Below, in pieces: positions 32,395 to 44,153 of a stretch of DNA of 64,000 nucleotides. Under the pieces are notes generated by a model, which worked only from the letters and a program-made list of their open reading frames with translations, was not told where the DNA came from and did no database searches. Where the stretch lies: NCBI GenBank assembly GCA_973895155.1, contig OZ316892.1, positions 19,530,001 to 19,594,000 of the forward strand, given 5' to 3'. A program made the position numbers and the translations under genes. The number at the start of each line of letters is the position of its first letter. Within the stretch, counting starts at the first letter, position 1. The DNA comes from Marsupella aquatica (lineage: Eukaryota > Marchantiophyta).

Positions 32395-32815
32395 TTTTCT
32401 CATCTTGATATATTTTCTCATTTTGACATCTTTTTGTCTACTCAACATATTTTTCTCATCTTAGATATATTTTTCTCATCTTGACATCTTTTCTCTCCTT
32501 GACATCTTTTATTCACCTCGATCTATGTCATTTTTCACGTTGATATATTTTTCTCGCCTTGACATCTTTCCTCTCCTTTACATCCTTTACAACTTTTCTC
32601 TTTTACATCCTTTACAACTTTTCTCCTTTACATCCTTTGCTCACCTCGACATATTTTATCACCTCGACATCTTTTTTTCTCTCTTTGATATCTTTTATCA
32701 TCTCGATATCTTTTGCTCACCTTGATATCTTTTGTTCTGTTCAACATCATTTCTCTACTCGATATCTTTTATCACCTTGACATCTTTCAACGCACGGGCA
32801 TTGGACTTGTGTTCA
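32395..32815. repeat. AT-rich degenerate minisatellite with GACATCTTTT core
   Basis: Units of ~25-30 bases contain TTGACATCTTTT, TCGATATCTTTT or TTTACATCCTTT and CTCACCT. The array ends at CAACGCACGGGCATTGGAC, nearly the same as the end of the array at 1396-1845. Downstream, near 32880, TTTGGGGGAGATG resembles a polypurine tract. Confidence 0.65.
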
Positions 32816-32934
32816 TAGTTTTATCCTTGTATTCAATTGTCCCCAAAACTATTTTAATCGCTACCAACTTGATCAGTTTGGGGGAGATGTAAATTTAAAT
32901 TGTTATTGGGGTGTAAATCCGTTCCCGTAGTTTT

Positions 32935-33207
32935 CTACCAAACTGAAGAGATGCAGAATAGTCCGAAGTACGCACCGCAGTTCATCTGCGTTGTGCTATC
33001 ACACTCAGTCCACAGCACTCCTGAAATCGTGCACACCGCTATCAGGCCATTGTCATCGAGTTGGGAAAGGACCAATTGATCCTGCGAGTTGTCGGTCTGG
33101 TAATCGTAAGTGTAGATAGTCACTGTGCAGTTGGCAGTCCCCACAGAAAAGAAGAGGAGCGCAGAAAGTGCAGAGGGCAAAACCCGATATGGCACGGCTG
33201 CGGGCAT
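32935..33207 (-). pseudogene. Truncated, frameshifted inverted copy of the secreted-protein gene, 90 aa frame
   Basis: The start at 33207 and the signal peptide (VLPSALSALLFFSVGTANC) are intact, and the N-terminal ~80 residues resemble the gene at 29778 (LDDNGLIAVC against LNDNGMTGVC). After MNCG a 4-base insertion shifts the frame, and a stop follows 13 codons later, where homology also ends. The Cys-rich C-terminal part is absent. The TATA box is degraded. It may be a dead copy or could still make a short secreted peptide. Confidence 0.7.
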
Positions 33208-33512
33208 GGCTGTTGGAAATTGGAGCTAGCGAAAGCTGCTGACTAGTCAGAGCAGTGCGACACGCCGTCACGGTGCAGAAGCAGCGAGCGATCAAATTCT
33301 CAGGTACAATGGAAGTCATGCAGGAATGAACACTGCAATTGAGACTTGACGTACAGCTCTATGCAGTTATTTTTCGTCCGCCCTTGACTGTAACGTTGCC
33401 AACAAGAAGCTCATGCAGCGCCGACGTTACCCCAAATTGAGGATTCTTCGTTCCCATGGATATGCGAGCGGATCTTCGTGCCCACCAAAACGGCTCACAT
33501 AAATATTAACAG
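32936..33512 (-). repeat. Inverted duplication arm 2
   Basis: Reverse-complement partner of 29490-30025, with about 2.9 kb between the arms. A short deletion removes part of the GGGGACCCCGATGGGACC block present in arm 1. Confidence 0.85.
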
Positions 33513-33551
33513 ATTTCTCCTCTTCCCCAACGCGACGCATGCCTAATTTGT

Positions 33552-33740
33552 TCACTTTCCTTCAACTATGGTAATATCAAACAAAGAAAGCCGGTCTTCG
33601 ATCCATGCAGCATCTTGTCTTGTTTTTGCAAATAAAGTCAAGTCAAACATCTCCTGAATATGCGAACGGATGCACTGAGCCTCGTAAACAACAGAAATCA
33701 TAAGCTGTGACGCGCAATTTAAATCATAAGTTCTTGACAT
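33552..33740 (-). CDS. Hypothetical small open reading frame, 62 aa
   Basis: Begins MSRTYDLNCASQLMISVVYE and has a balanced, soluble-protein-like composition. No family is recognised. It lies just upstream of the truncated secreted-protein copy on the same strand but outside the duplicated segment. It may be a chance frame or a gene fragment. Confidence 0.2.
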   Translation of the reverse strand: MSRTYDLNCASQLMISVVYEAQCIRSHIQEMFDLTLFAKTRQDAAWIEDRLSLFDITIVEGK

Positions 33741-35170
33741 TAATATGTGACTGTCTCGGCTCTAAACACTTGACAGCAGTCTGTCTTTGAGCAATTCAAA
33801 ATTCACTGTAAAACGACAACTACAACTTCGACCACTAACGTACTTGCGTAAGATCAGACAAGATCGCGAGTTCCAATTCACTTTAGATAAGAAGACGACA
33901 GGCTCACCGAGAATATACAAGTCTATCGTTGGTCTGGTTGGAAGGTCACACTTAAATCCAAATGTTTGGAAGCCTGAGAAGATGAGACACGGGCAATTCT
34001 AAGCTTGACTCAAATACATACCTTCTGTAACTAATCCACACTTTCTACTAATAACCACTACTGTAGGAAACTAGACAGATTATCAATCCATGACTAGATT
34101 ATGACAAATTGTGGTAACAATCTAAATTGATCCGGAGCGGGATCTGCAGTCACACAACAATTACCGGTGACTGTCTGCCACATCCGAACTCATGAAGCCC
34201 ATGCACTTGATGACAAGTTTGAGTGGAGTGTCTTACGATTCAAAGAAGCGCCGCGAAAATATTCACAATTTTAGAGGTATCGATCAAGGACGGTGAAGAG
34301 CTAGTTCCAGTTTATTTTTTAAGGTTTTTAATTTTTAACCATAGACTGTGGCTAATGCCAGTACCTCTAAGGGAGTAGATGCTAGTAATACTCTTTATCA
34401 GTCTTTCTGAGATTACATCCTGACCATCAAATATCCCTATATTAATAGAAGACGGGGTCTATAGTCAATCCAGAGGGAAAAATTCATTGTTGTGTCACTT
34501 TAGGGTGCAAATTTTCTGTCTGGAAATTTTGGCAAATATGCAGATTCATCAGGAGCTCAATCAAGGGGTCCATTCCGGCTTCTCAAGGACCCCATAATAC
34601 TTTGTTAGCCTGCCCAGGATTTTATTTGATTCATTGTTCACTTAGTGCACCGGCAGATATAACAGTCAGTAATGGCAAACGCTGAAGGACAAAATATCCT
34701 GGGGTATATACTTGGAAAGCCCAGACCCAAAATTTTATGTTCAAGGCTGCCATGATGGGGAGACGCATTTTTTTTGTGGCAAAAAGTTTATAGATTCCAC
34801 CTCTAAAAAACATTGGCTAGATATTCTGTCATCCATTAGCCTTCCCACCTCTTCATAGAACCCATTAGCCTAAATGTAATGGTCACCCTTATATCTAGGG
34901 AGACTCCACTATCAGAAACTAATCCAAGAAACTTAATAGATAAGAAATATTCCTACCATTCTCTCCTTCGTACAAGGTGCCATTGACCACCCTGGTGAAA
35001 TATAAATAACTTCAAAGAACAAATAATAATAATAATAATAATACTAGTAGTAGTAGTAGTAGAGTACCCAAGAGCCAACGTTACAAATAAACAAACCAAA
35101 CATTACAAAAATAGTGGGGGGCAAATCGCCACCTTGGCTCCCGTGACAAAGTAAAAGCAGCGCCTCAGTA
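33741..35170. other. Intergenic stretch, nothing recognised
   Basis: No coding frame or RNA gene is supported. A short (AAT)n/(AGT)n run lies at 35025-35063. Confidence 0.5.
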
Positions 35171-35171
35171 G

Positions 35172-35350
35172 ATCTTGACTATTGACCTCTACTGTACCCA
35201 AGACCCCTAGTAAAACCATGGGCAGCCTCTAACCATGGAAGGCACCCCTAAAAAAAGTGGCTGGTCACCACAGTAGGTTATGACTATTGACCTCTACTGT
35301 ACCCAAGACCCCTGGTAACCATGGGCAGCCTCTAAACCATGGACAGCACC
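35172..35350. repeat. Tandem duplication, two units about 106 bp apart
   Basis: TTGACCTCTACTGTACCCAA followed by GACCCCT(A/G)GTAA and CCATGGGCAGCCTCTAA occurs at ~35180 and again at ~35287 with few changes. The DNA from here to 36319 turns GC-richer and probably holds the COQ10 promoter and leader. Confidence 0.85.
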
Positions 35351-36319
35351 CGCTCAAGAGGCGTCACGTGGCGAACAGTCTCAGTTCAAAAAGCTGGCCT
35401 GAGAGCTGCGTGTCCCCGTCCTACAGGTCGCTGCAATTCTATTACGAAAACTCTCACCACGATTGTGTTGTGTGCAGTCTTCACTCTCCCTCCTCCCGTT
35501 CCTCTTCTGTTTCTCGTGCTATGTCGCGTCCCTCCGCCCGCGTGAATCGGCTGCACACGGCCAATGTGTGCCGTGAAATGTGATGCAATGTGTGCAACAT
35601 TATAGAGCTCGCGAGTGACTCGCTCCTCGATTTTTTTTTAAGTTCTTTCCGTCTTCGTGGAGAGTTGTTGGTGTGCATCTAGCATCGTCTAGTGTCGCTG
35701 CTCCTCTGCGTTTCTGTTCTGTTTCGGTTCCGATCCAATTTCCTTGACCTAACCGAAATTCCGCACTGGGTGTGCATCCGTCTCGAGTGAAGTGGATTGT
35801 GGAGAAAAGGCTGTGGGAAAAAAAGGGGTGTAGAGCACCGCACTCCTCACGGAGTTGTGCGGTGTTTTGACCAGTTATCTGATTATCGTTGAGGTCGATA
35901 CACTTCCATGCAGTAGCCTTTTCTCTCCCGTGGTTGCAGTTTTCGGATTGTCTCAATTTCGTGCTCAGGTTGAGATGTAGGTGTTTTTTTCCTATGATTG
36001 TGGAGGAGGTCTGGATCGATGGTATGAAGCCGGGATTGTCTACCTTTCGATCCGACCCGCGCGTTTCATCCAGAAACTTGCTATCAGTTTAGCCCCGTGT
36101 TGTAAATTTTTGTAATCGGCTCTTTCTTAGGGTTTGCTCTTTTTACTGTCAAGAGATTTGTAGCCACGGAGGAGGTACTTTCGGGTGTGATCTGAGTTCC
36201 TCATCGCCTTGTTAGATGCGGGAGAACTGTTATTCACTTGAAAGCCTTTCGGTTTTACCGAGTCGAGACGAAATCGCGTCCTGTTCCTTTGTCCAGAGGG
36301 ATTGCAATTGGAGTCGTCG

Positions 36320-36490
36320 ATGCTGAGTAGCCTGCTTGAAAAGCGGAGGGCTGGTCACAATGCGACAGGCGGGTGGTCAGATGTTGAGGTCCGTGGGGAG
36401 AATTCTGTCTCAGCAACGCCCGTCGCCTGTCATCACTCAACCGTCTATCTCCTGCCAGTCCTGTCCGCGGTTGGTGCCGTTTCTACCTGA
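36320..36490 (+). other. Upstream open reading frame overlapping the COQ10 start
   Basis: An ATG at 36320 opens a 56-codon frame (MLSSLLEKRRAGH) in a different frame from COQ10 and ends at 36490, past the COQ10 start at 36360. If both lie on the mRNA, ribosomes starting here would miss the main start, so leaky scanning would be needed. Confidence 0.5.
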
Positions 36491-38624
36491 TCATCTGCGC
36501 CAGTACAGCAATGGCAGCGCATTGGGATCGTCGAACGGGATTGAGAATTTGAAGGGGGTAGAGACATTGCAAAGCATTAGGCAACGGGAAGCTCTTCTGA
36601 GTGCGTTGCAGCAGCGCCGAGGATTTTTGACTGTCGGCGATGGAGATGAGGAGCCTGATTTGACGAGACATTATGAAGAAACTATTGTCATTGGGTAAAG
36701 TTCGACATCCGCTCTCACGTAAATGTATCTCTTGACCTCTCAGCTTTATGTCTGTGCAATTAATGGTTTCAATTTGTCTGCTATACGTCAGGAAACCCTG
36801 TGCTGTCTCCTTAAGATAACCTCTCAAACAGTGTCCTTGGATATCCTCTATAATGAATAGTATTTATGACTGCCTCGAGATGCATGGGTATTCTTCTAGG
36901 AGAATTTACTCTACAAAATTTAAGGTTCTAGCTTTGGAGCCTCCGAAGTAATTAAAGTTAGATCCTTGAGATCCTATCAGGGGCAGTGGAGGAAGGGAGG
37001 CTGTTAAATTGCAATTTCGTGCTTTGCGGTGGATTCGTCGTAACAGCCGAAGGTTTTAAGTTTATAAGAAATTTTTACAACAATTCAGCAGTTCCGAGTA
37101 TCACTAGGAGAAAATTTTCACCCTGGACGGATCAGGAGCAGAAGTCACTAACATTTAGTGGCTGGTCACATTCATGCACGACATGCAGAACAAGGTCCTG
37201 TGTTATTTTGATATTGTCTATGGACAGTTTGCCTAAACGTGATAGTAGGTGTCATTTATATTGTGTCAATTGAGCCCTCCTCTTGACCTACATCTGAGTA
37301 TCACTAGGATGTTATCCTTCTGGATAAATTCTTGAGGGCTGGCTCTTTCTTGCTGCAGACATGGAATGGAATAGGTCTTTCTTGCCATGCTTGTCAAGGA
37401 CACAGAAGAGAGTTTCTGTGTGTCTGGACTCAGAGAATAGAGACGAAGCCACTGTTGACCAGCCAGTAAGAAACGATCAGAAATGAATATGGAACCAAAT
37501 TTATGTTCTGCTTGCTGTTATTAATTCATTAGTTGGAAAAAGAATTATCTATCTCATAAGAAGAGCTCGGTTGCGTTTGTTACTAGCGATCTTGACTATT
37601 GATTGCATCATTAATTGTGACAAAGGGAGTTTTATAATCCGTAGTCCTAATTGGAACGTTCTCTAATGATATAGTGGACTTGTGGTCTGCAGATACTCTC
37701 CAGAGCAGCTGTATGCTGTAGTTGCTGCAGTCGACTTGTATGAGGATTTTGTGCCATGGTGCCAGAGGTCATCAGTGATCTGGCGCAAAGATAATGAAGC
37801 TCTTGAAGCAGAACTGGAAATTGGGTTTAAGTTTTTTGTAGAGCGCTACATCTCTCATGTTGAATTGAAGAAACCGTATCTAATCAAGGTTTGGTCTCTT
37901 TTCTGGCCAACGTTTTGCTGGAATTACTCGCACTGTGTTAATGAATAATATCTCGTTAGGGGTCATGCGAACACGTCAAAGCTCTTTCCTCTTGAAGTTC
38001 AGGAACTCTTTTGGGCGTTTAGAAGCTGTTTTGGACTGCAGTTAGTCACTTTGGACCATTTTTAAGGGTTGGAGAGTACTTTCCAGTATGGTTATGTAAA
38101 CGCAGAGATTCTGACGCTGTGGTTGTTGTTTTTGCTGCAGAGCACAGTGTCACAGAGTTCGTTATTTCATCATTTGATTAATGTATGGGAGTTCAAGCCT
38201 GGCCCAACTCCACATTCAACCGATTTGCACTTTCTCGTAGACTTTCAGTTTCGCTCCCCTCTATATCGTAAGGTATGTGATTGCTTGTCCATGAGTCTCA
38301 TTGTGTTGTCTAGGATAGTTATATACTCTTCGCGCATTAGCTATATCGCGATACATGTGAGGTGCCCTTCTTCGCAGGTACTGGTTATTGCTCTTTCCCA
38401 CAGCTTCTTGCACGATGTGGAATGTTAGAGTTAAGTGCAGACAGTGACTATCATTCTTTGATTTGCAGGTGGCAAACATGTTTTTCAATGAAGTTGTACA
38501 GCGGCTTGTCGGCTCTTTCGAAAATCGATGTAGGACTGTCTATGGACCCAGTTTGCAGGTGAACCGAACTAAACAAGAAACTCATACTAAGTGCCATAAT
38601 CTTCAAGCCAAGTACCAGGACTAA
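36360..38624 (+). CDS. COQ10: Coenzyme Q-binding protein COQ10 (START/polyketide-cyclase domain)
   Basis: Four exons: 36360-36694, 37693-37888, 38141-38272 and 38469-38624, phases joined, 272 aa. COQ10 binds ubiquinone in the mitochondrial inner membrane and is needed for efficient respiration and Q synthesis. The first ~60 residues are a basic, acid-free mitochondrial presequence (MRQAGGQMLRSVGRILSQQR). The START-type domain runs from ~103 to ~250, with the family landmarks YSPEQLYAVVAAVDLYEDFVPWC, WEFKPGP, LVDFQFRSPLY and FNEVVQRLVGSFENRC. The length is slightly above the plant norm owing to the tail after YGPSLQ, where exon 4 reads through a possible donor (CAG/GTGAAC) at 38559; splicing there would change the last ~21 residues. 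A 998-bp first intron is the largest. Confidence 0.93.
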
Positions 38625-40676
38625 GTGGACATTGGGGTTCGTTTGTATCATTTTCAAATCGGTTTGTGAACGGTGAATGTGACCTTAAGGACCATGTACT
38701 GGGCAGAGGGTGGCAGCAATAATTGTTTTTGTATCCACCCACCAGATCAAGCCCAGCGCTTGATCTTTTGTTTCTCCTAACCACCAAACTCTTAATTCGA
38801 TGCCATCGTCATTAAGCTGGCATTCTTGTTCCTCTACATTTCCTTCGGGTTGCGGCAAAAGTTAAAATTGGCAAACCGATGCTGGCACCCAATTTTCTTG
38901 AGTTGTAGCGTTTCTTGTTGAAACCTCCAAGCGTCGGGATCCACAATGTATCCCAGGGGTCCCTCCCTTTGAATTAGTTCTAGTTGTAAGGGCTACCGAA
39001 TGTATGGTATGTACACCTAGCAAAAATCAATATTTCTGAAAAGTTCACGAACATCCAAGTGTGCTCCTGTCGTCTGGTCAAATGCGAAATCATCCTCTGT
39101 CGAAAGTATTGACAAATCGCCGTGACAGAGTTAAACTTACCCTGGGACCGTTTTCTGACAGCTAATCCACTGAAATTGACAGCCTTGACTTCAAAGCCGG
39201 AACTGTCAACTGAGAAGATGTCTGTTGTTGAAGCTGTGGATGTTATGAAAGTAGGACAATCACTGACGAAGCCCCTGGCTCGGCCATTACATTGGTTTTG
39301 GCGCTGAACTGTGGAGATTCACTTTGACAAGTATCGACAAAGGGAATGAATACAATACTTTTGCGTACTTTAAGTGGGAAGGACGTACCCTTGACGATAT
39401 GAGGATTTTGATTTGGGCGAAGTCCATCGCAATGGCCCGCTCCAAAGGTGTTTGGAATTCTTAGGTGGGCAGAGCGAGAAACCCTGCAACCAGGGCGCTT
39501 TCGGCTGTTTGTAATTTAGTTCAAAACCTGGTCTTTAGTCCAAAACACTCGGTCACAAAGGACTGAATGACTATTTTCCGTGTTTGTAATCTGGTTCAAA
39601 ACCAGCTCTCCAACCAAAAAGCTTCCGTTACAAAAGACTTAAGCGACTATTCGCCCACCCTCTCTAAACCTGTACTATCATCCTCGATTATGTTCTTCCC
39701 TCTATATATGCTGGAGTCCTAATATTCTCGCGGGGAAAGCTCAAAGGGTATTGCAACATGTAGGTGAGAAGGTGAACAAGGGAATAGCCTCCCTCGACCT
39801 ACGTTTCTATCTATCCTCATTACATTCCCTGTATATATTATGGAATAACTACCATATTATTCCCAGTCCTACTTGCAAATATGGTTCATGTTTTCAGGTC
39901 ACTACAATTCAAGTAATGGACGAGACTGGTCTCCAGCTGCTGAGTCAGACTAAGTCAAGAAGACCCCGAAACACTTTTTTTCATGCATTAGTCCACTAGG
40001 TCACTTTGTTCATTCCACAAAACACTGATACATAACCACCTTTTATTGTGGAATCAACCGACAACTTCGCTTTGTTCGAACAATGATACCCGACTACTCC
40101 ACTTCGTTCAGTCAACAAGATGGACGATTGAAAACCGACACATGATCACTTTTCGTTATCGTTCTGAAATGAGTCGCTCTGCCAGCTAAGTCTGTCTCAA
40201 TCTCTGCTTAGTTCTGGAACAATGAATCTGCAGTACTGGTACAGCATGCTGACTTGAACTTCGTACCTTCACGCTTTCCTGATAAGACCTGGTGCATGGT
40301 TCAGACTCCGACATAGATTTAAGCTTTCTGTTCATGCCAAGTTACCACAAATAGGCACACATGTGAGGAGCCGCGCCTCTAAGGTCCATAAGCGTTTGAT
40401 TGATATCTTTCCACACTTGAATTGCCAGACAATCCTTTCATGAGATGGATCCGCAACGGGGTTTAGGGGTCCATATACTTTCCATACTGGTTAGAACGGA
40501 AAGGCATTTCCTCAGGAGAAGTAACTCAGGAAAAATGATCGTTAAAGAAAACGAAGTGTGCTTCTTCAAATAGATTTGAACCAACTGCAATACTCTGTTC
40601 AATCTGATTTAGTATATGATACAAAAGGTTGTCGCGTCACAATCTGGCTACATAATCACTAAACCTACCTACCTAC
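38625..40676. other. Intergenic stretch with one short tandem duplication
   Basis: The COQ10 3' flank begins here. At ~39505-39650 a ~80-bp unit with GTTTGTAAT(T/C)T(A/G)GTTCAAAACC is present twice. A 61-codon frame at 39122 shows no known domain. Confidence 0.45.
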
Positions 40677-43600
40677 CTAGTTCTCATCAGTACTTCCCAC
40701 GTCACTTGTGGGCCCGTGTATTGAATCATTGCTTTCGGAGCTACTACTATCAGTGCCATTAGTACTTTTAGTACTATTTAATCTATTGAGGGTTGCATAA
40801 GATCCTCCCGAGGGACTGCTAGAACCTGACAAGCTCAAATCCCACTCACTAAGTTCATGATGCGCGTGAGCGTCCTTCAATGTTTGGGATAAAAGTTGCT
40901 GACGCTCAAGCCTCTCAGATGCTAAGAGGAGGTTGTGCCACTTCTCGCTGCAGGTCTCATTAAGTTCCAATACAGAGCTGGCGTCAATATTAAGGGTTAC
41001 AAGATCCGCCAATAAGTTAAATTCTCCACAATCCTTGAGCAATTTGTGATTCCCGTCCTTCAGTGCGATCAACTGTCACCAGTGCACGAGTATGTTAGAT
41101 GAACATTAACCTACAACTCTCCCTAAAAAAAGGTTGGTAAACGGTACACTCTAGAGTAGCTGCTCCACTTATAATGCAGTAAGATTTCAGAATAATTCTA
41201 CTTCGATCTAGCAAGTCAAAACTCTGCTGTTACACAAAACCTTTCTAATCACTTGGAAGTGGAGAAGGTCCCTAGTTCTTACCTCAGCTGCTCCACCCAT
41301 TGTATTGGTCGAGTAAATCTTGACATGGTCAACGAGGTCGCAGTATCTTTCAATTGAACTTGTAAATAATTTGTGGGATCGCAACTGTCCCCTTACAGGA
41401 ACACCTCTTTTTGTGAGAATCGTCCTCCTGTGATGAATCAAGTGGCCGTCAATTATTAGTCTTGGATTCTTCACCCACAACGTCAAAGCGTGTGATGAAA
41501 CAATATTTGAGCAACGACCACCAGCATCTCTTGGTAACATAATGGTTCTCATTCAAGGTCCTGGTCTGGAATTAAGGTGAGTGAAATCCTTTATGCATTC
41601 TAAAGATCATCAAGCTGTTCCTCTACTTAGTCTGTCAACGGCATTCAATCAAGAAGAATGGAATTCAAATCCGAGGCTGTGTTACTCTACTCTCTACCTA
41701 CTGCATTCTCAAATTTTGCTCACCACCAATTACAAAAGAACTGAGAGAAGTTTTAAAGCCGTACCTCATGCCTCGCACCACTGCCAAGTGTGCATCACAA
41801 ATGACCCCCACAAATTCGATTCGATAAGGTTTTCTTTCAGCTACAGGTACTGGCTTCTTTAGCTTTGACCCGTCACAAGTAGACACATTTCCATTCGATA
41901 ATTCAGGGACTAACTCCTCGGAATCCTCCTCAACTGGCTCCCAATACTGCTCAAAAATGGTGCCATCAGCATTTTTTCCATACCCAGGACCCATGCGGTA
42001 GTGCTTGTTATGAATATCCCTGGCCATTTGTACAGTTTGTGTTACAAATGGCTCCCATGACATCGTTCCATCCAAGATCACATCCCTCCCTTCATTCAGT
42101 GCCGTGACCAACAAGGATGATGCTGCATTTGTAGATGACTCATGTACCTGGGAGTCAATACATATCTCTCATCAGGTCTCATTGGTGATAATCAAAATGA
42201 TCATCACCAGGCATTCTAAGTGTCGATATGACATTTCCTGCGACCAAGAATTTGCCGTCCGAAGTACATTGTAATCCTTCTCAAGAGCAACAGCAAGAAC
42301 GACTGAGATACCTGACTGGGAGACAGTGAAAAAGGAACACATCCACTGATCTTGGAGTGGACCAACTTACAAGTTCTGCAGCCTCCGAACTATTCTCTCC
42401 ATTGCTCATTGAGCTAAGAGTACGATATATGATGTCGCTTTCCTTGAAGGCATCTGCTTCGACGACCACAGCCTCACTGGCGACACTTTTCCAGAATGGC
42501 CTGCATGAGCAATTAAGGCCACAACAATAATGAGAGCTCCAATGCTATTGAGAAGGAATTAGTGGAACAAACATATTCAAGGCTGGATCACAACTAACCT
42601 TAAAATCATGTATGGAGAAAGGCAAATTCAGCAACGGTGACATGGGGCAAGAATAATTTAAGGCCTTGTCAGCATACCCTTGCATGATCTCTTTCACAAC
42701 AGTGCTCTTTCCAGCCCCCATTCCGCCCCCAGTTAACAGGAGAACAGGACTACGCACTGAAGAGTCGGCAGGCACTACCACGTTTCCTTGCACTGGTGTC
42801 GCAGCGTTGTGCTTCCCCATCGCCTTCATCATCTCCAACGTATTAGCGAACCATCTTTTCGTCTTCAGTTCCCTCGTCACCCTTTCAAACCTCTGCTTTC
42901 TGCAAGAAAGCAAGTTCACTGAATCAAAATTGTACGGGATCAAGATTAGCTTGATGACGTATAGTTATAACTGCTTTCATGTTCTCTCCAATGCACTCTA
43001 CCTTGGACATCCTCTGAAATAATTGTGATGTAAGCATATCCTTAACATCTATGCTTCATTTCTCATGAACCATTCAAAATGAAAATCTCCTTAGGTAAAG
43101 GTCAATGTATCTATGCCCGAGTGTCCCTAGCCGCAACACAAGTACGTACCTACCTCTTAAATCTCACAAATACCTGACAATACTCCAGGCAAGGAACTTT
43201 AAACCGTACCTGGTTGCCGTAAGAACGGCCATTTTGAGTGACCTCTTCTTCTTCGTTGATCCACCGTTCATGATCTGCATTTTGTTTGAGAGAGCCTTTC
43301 GTTAGGACTTCCTGCGCATTGCCTCTACACAAAAAAATAGCTTTAACGCCAAGTCGTGCAAATCACGGAATGGCCTCGAGAAGCTCATAAATGATATGCA
43401 TAAAATGTGCATACGAAAGCCAGGCAAAGTAACGAATTATAGATTGAGCACTCAGTATGGCAGTCTTGTCAAATTAGTCGGATTTGGTTTCAAGACACGT
43501 GCACAGTCTGGTCCTCGCAAACCTGACCTGATTGATAATTTTGTCCTTGTGGTTCCAGTGAAAGCTGAAGTACGAGACCATGCAGAGATCGAGCTCGTTC

Positions 43601-44153
43601 ACGAATTGTTTGTTGAGGTCCTCGATTTCGTCGTCAGTGACTGAAGGACAAACTCGGGTCAGAAACTCGAAAAGGTTCTCGAGGCTTTGGTCCGAGCGAC
43701 TCTTATCTCCACGCAAGTAGTCCTCAGCCACCTTGGCAAGACGCTGCGCAGCGGGTGTCCCTCCGTCTAACCCCATCTGGCGAACTAGAAATCAATTTAA
43801 GAATCAACCAGCAATGTGAGTCATATGGAAAAGGCTCAGTGACGATGTGAGGCCGTCTCCTCCAAATCCTCCGAGACTGAGGATTATGGTCAAAAATCGT
43901 GGCAAGCTGCTACAGATAAACAAGAATTAGCAGGAGGCTTCAAGGAATTTCGCAGGAACTCACCGACGTAATCGCCAAATCGCTCAAAGCACGTCACATT
44001 GCCATCGATGGTTTGAACCTTTGGGACTAACTTATCGTATTTTTCTTTCTCCCGTTTAGCGTTCTGAAAGTGCAGGACGAGCTTCACGACTCCGACAGCA
44101 AGTAGCGCTGTTACAAGACCGACGCCCGATATAACCCCCTTCATCCTGTCCAT
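40677..44153 (-). CDS. Membrane-anchored P-loop kinase-like protein with zeta-type domain
   Basis: Eight exons (minus strand): 44153-43964, 43784-43528, 43311-43210, 42892-42678, 42500-42371, 42147-41765, 41427-41283 and 41072-40677; phases join, 605 aa. The N-terminus has a hydrophobic segment (VISGVGLVTALLAVGVVKLV, residues ~7-26), so the protein is probably anchored with its body in the cytosol. Residues ~230-450 match the P-loop fold of the zeta family, known in plants as household proteins of unclear substrate: Walker A GGGMGAGKS (238-246), VVVEADAFKESD, and GRDVILDGTMSW. Bacterial zeta members phosphorylate UDP-sugars; nothing shows that the plant form does this or is harmful. The last ~60 residues are Ser-rich and end acidic. 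Acceptors of exons 3 and 4 were chosen by phase; alternatives lie a few bases upstream. Confidence 0.85.

Noticed and set aside
34980-35063. CRISPR-like or telomere-like repeats
   Set aside because: Only (AAT)n/(AGT)n microsatellites are present; no spaced direct repeats typical of CRISPR and no TTTAGGG arrays anywhere.
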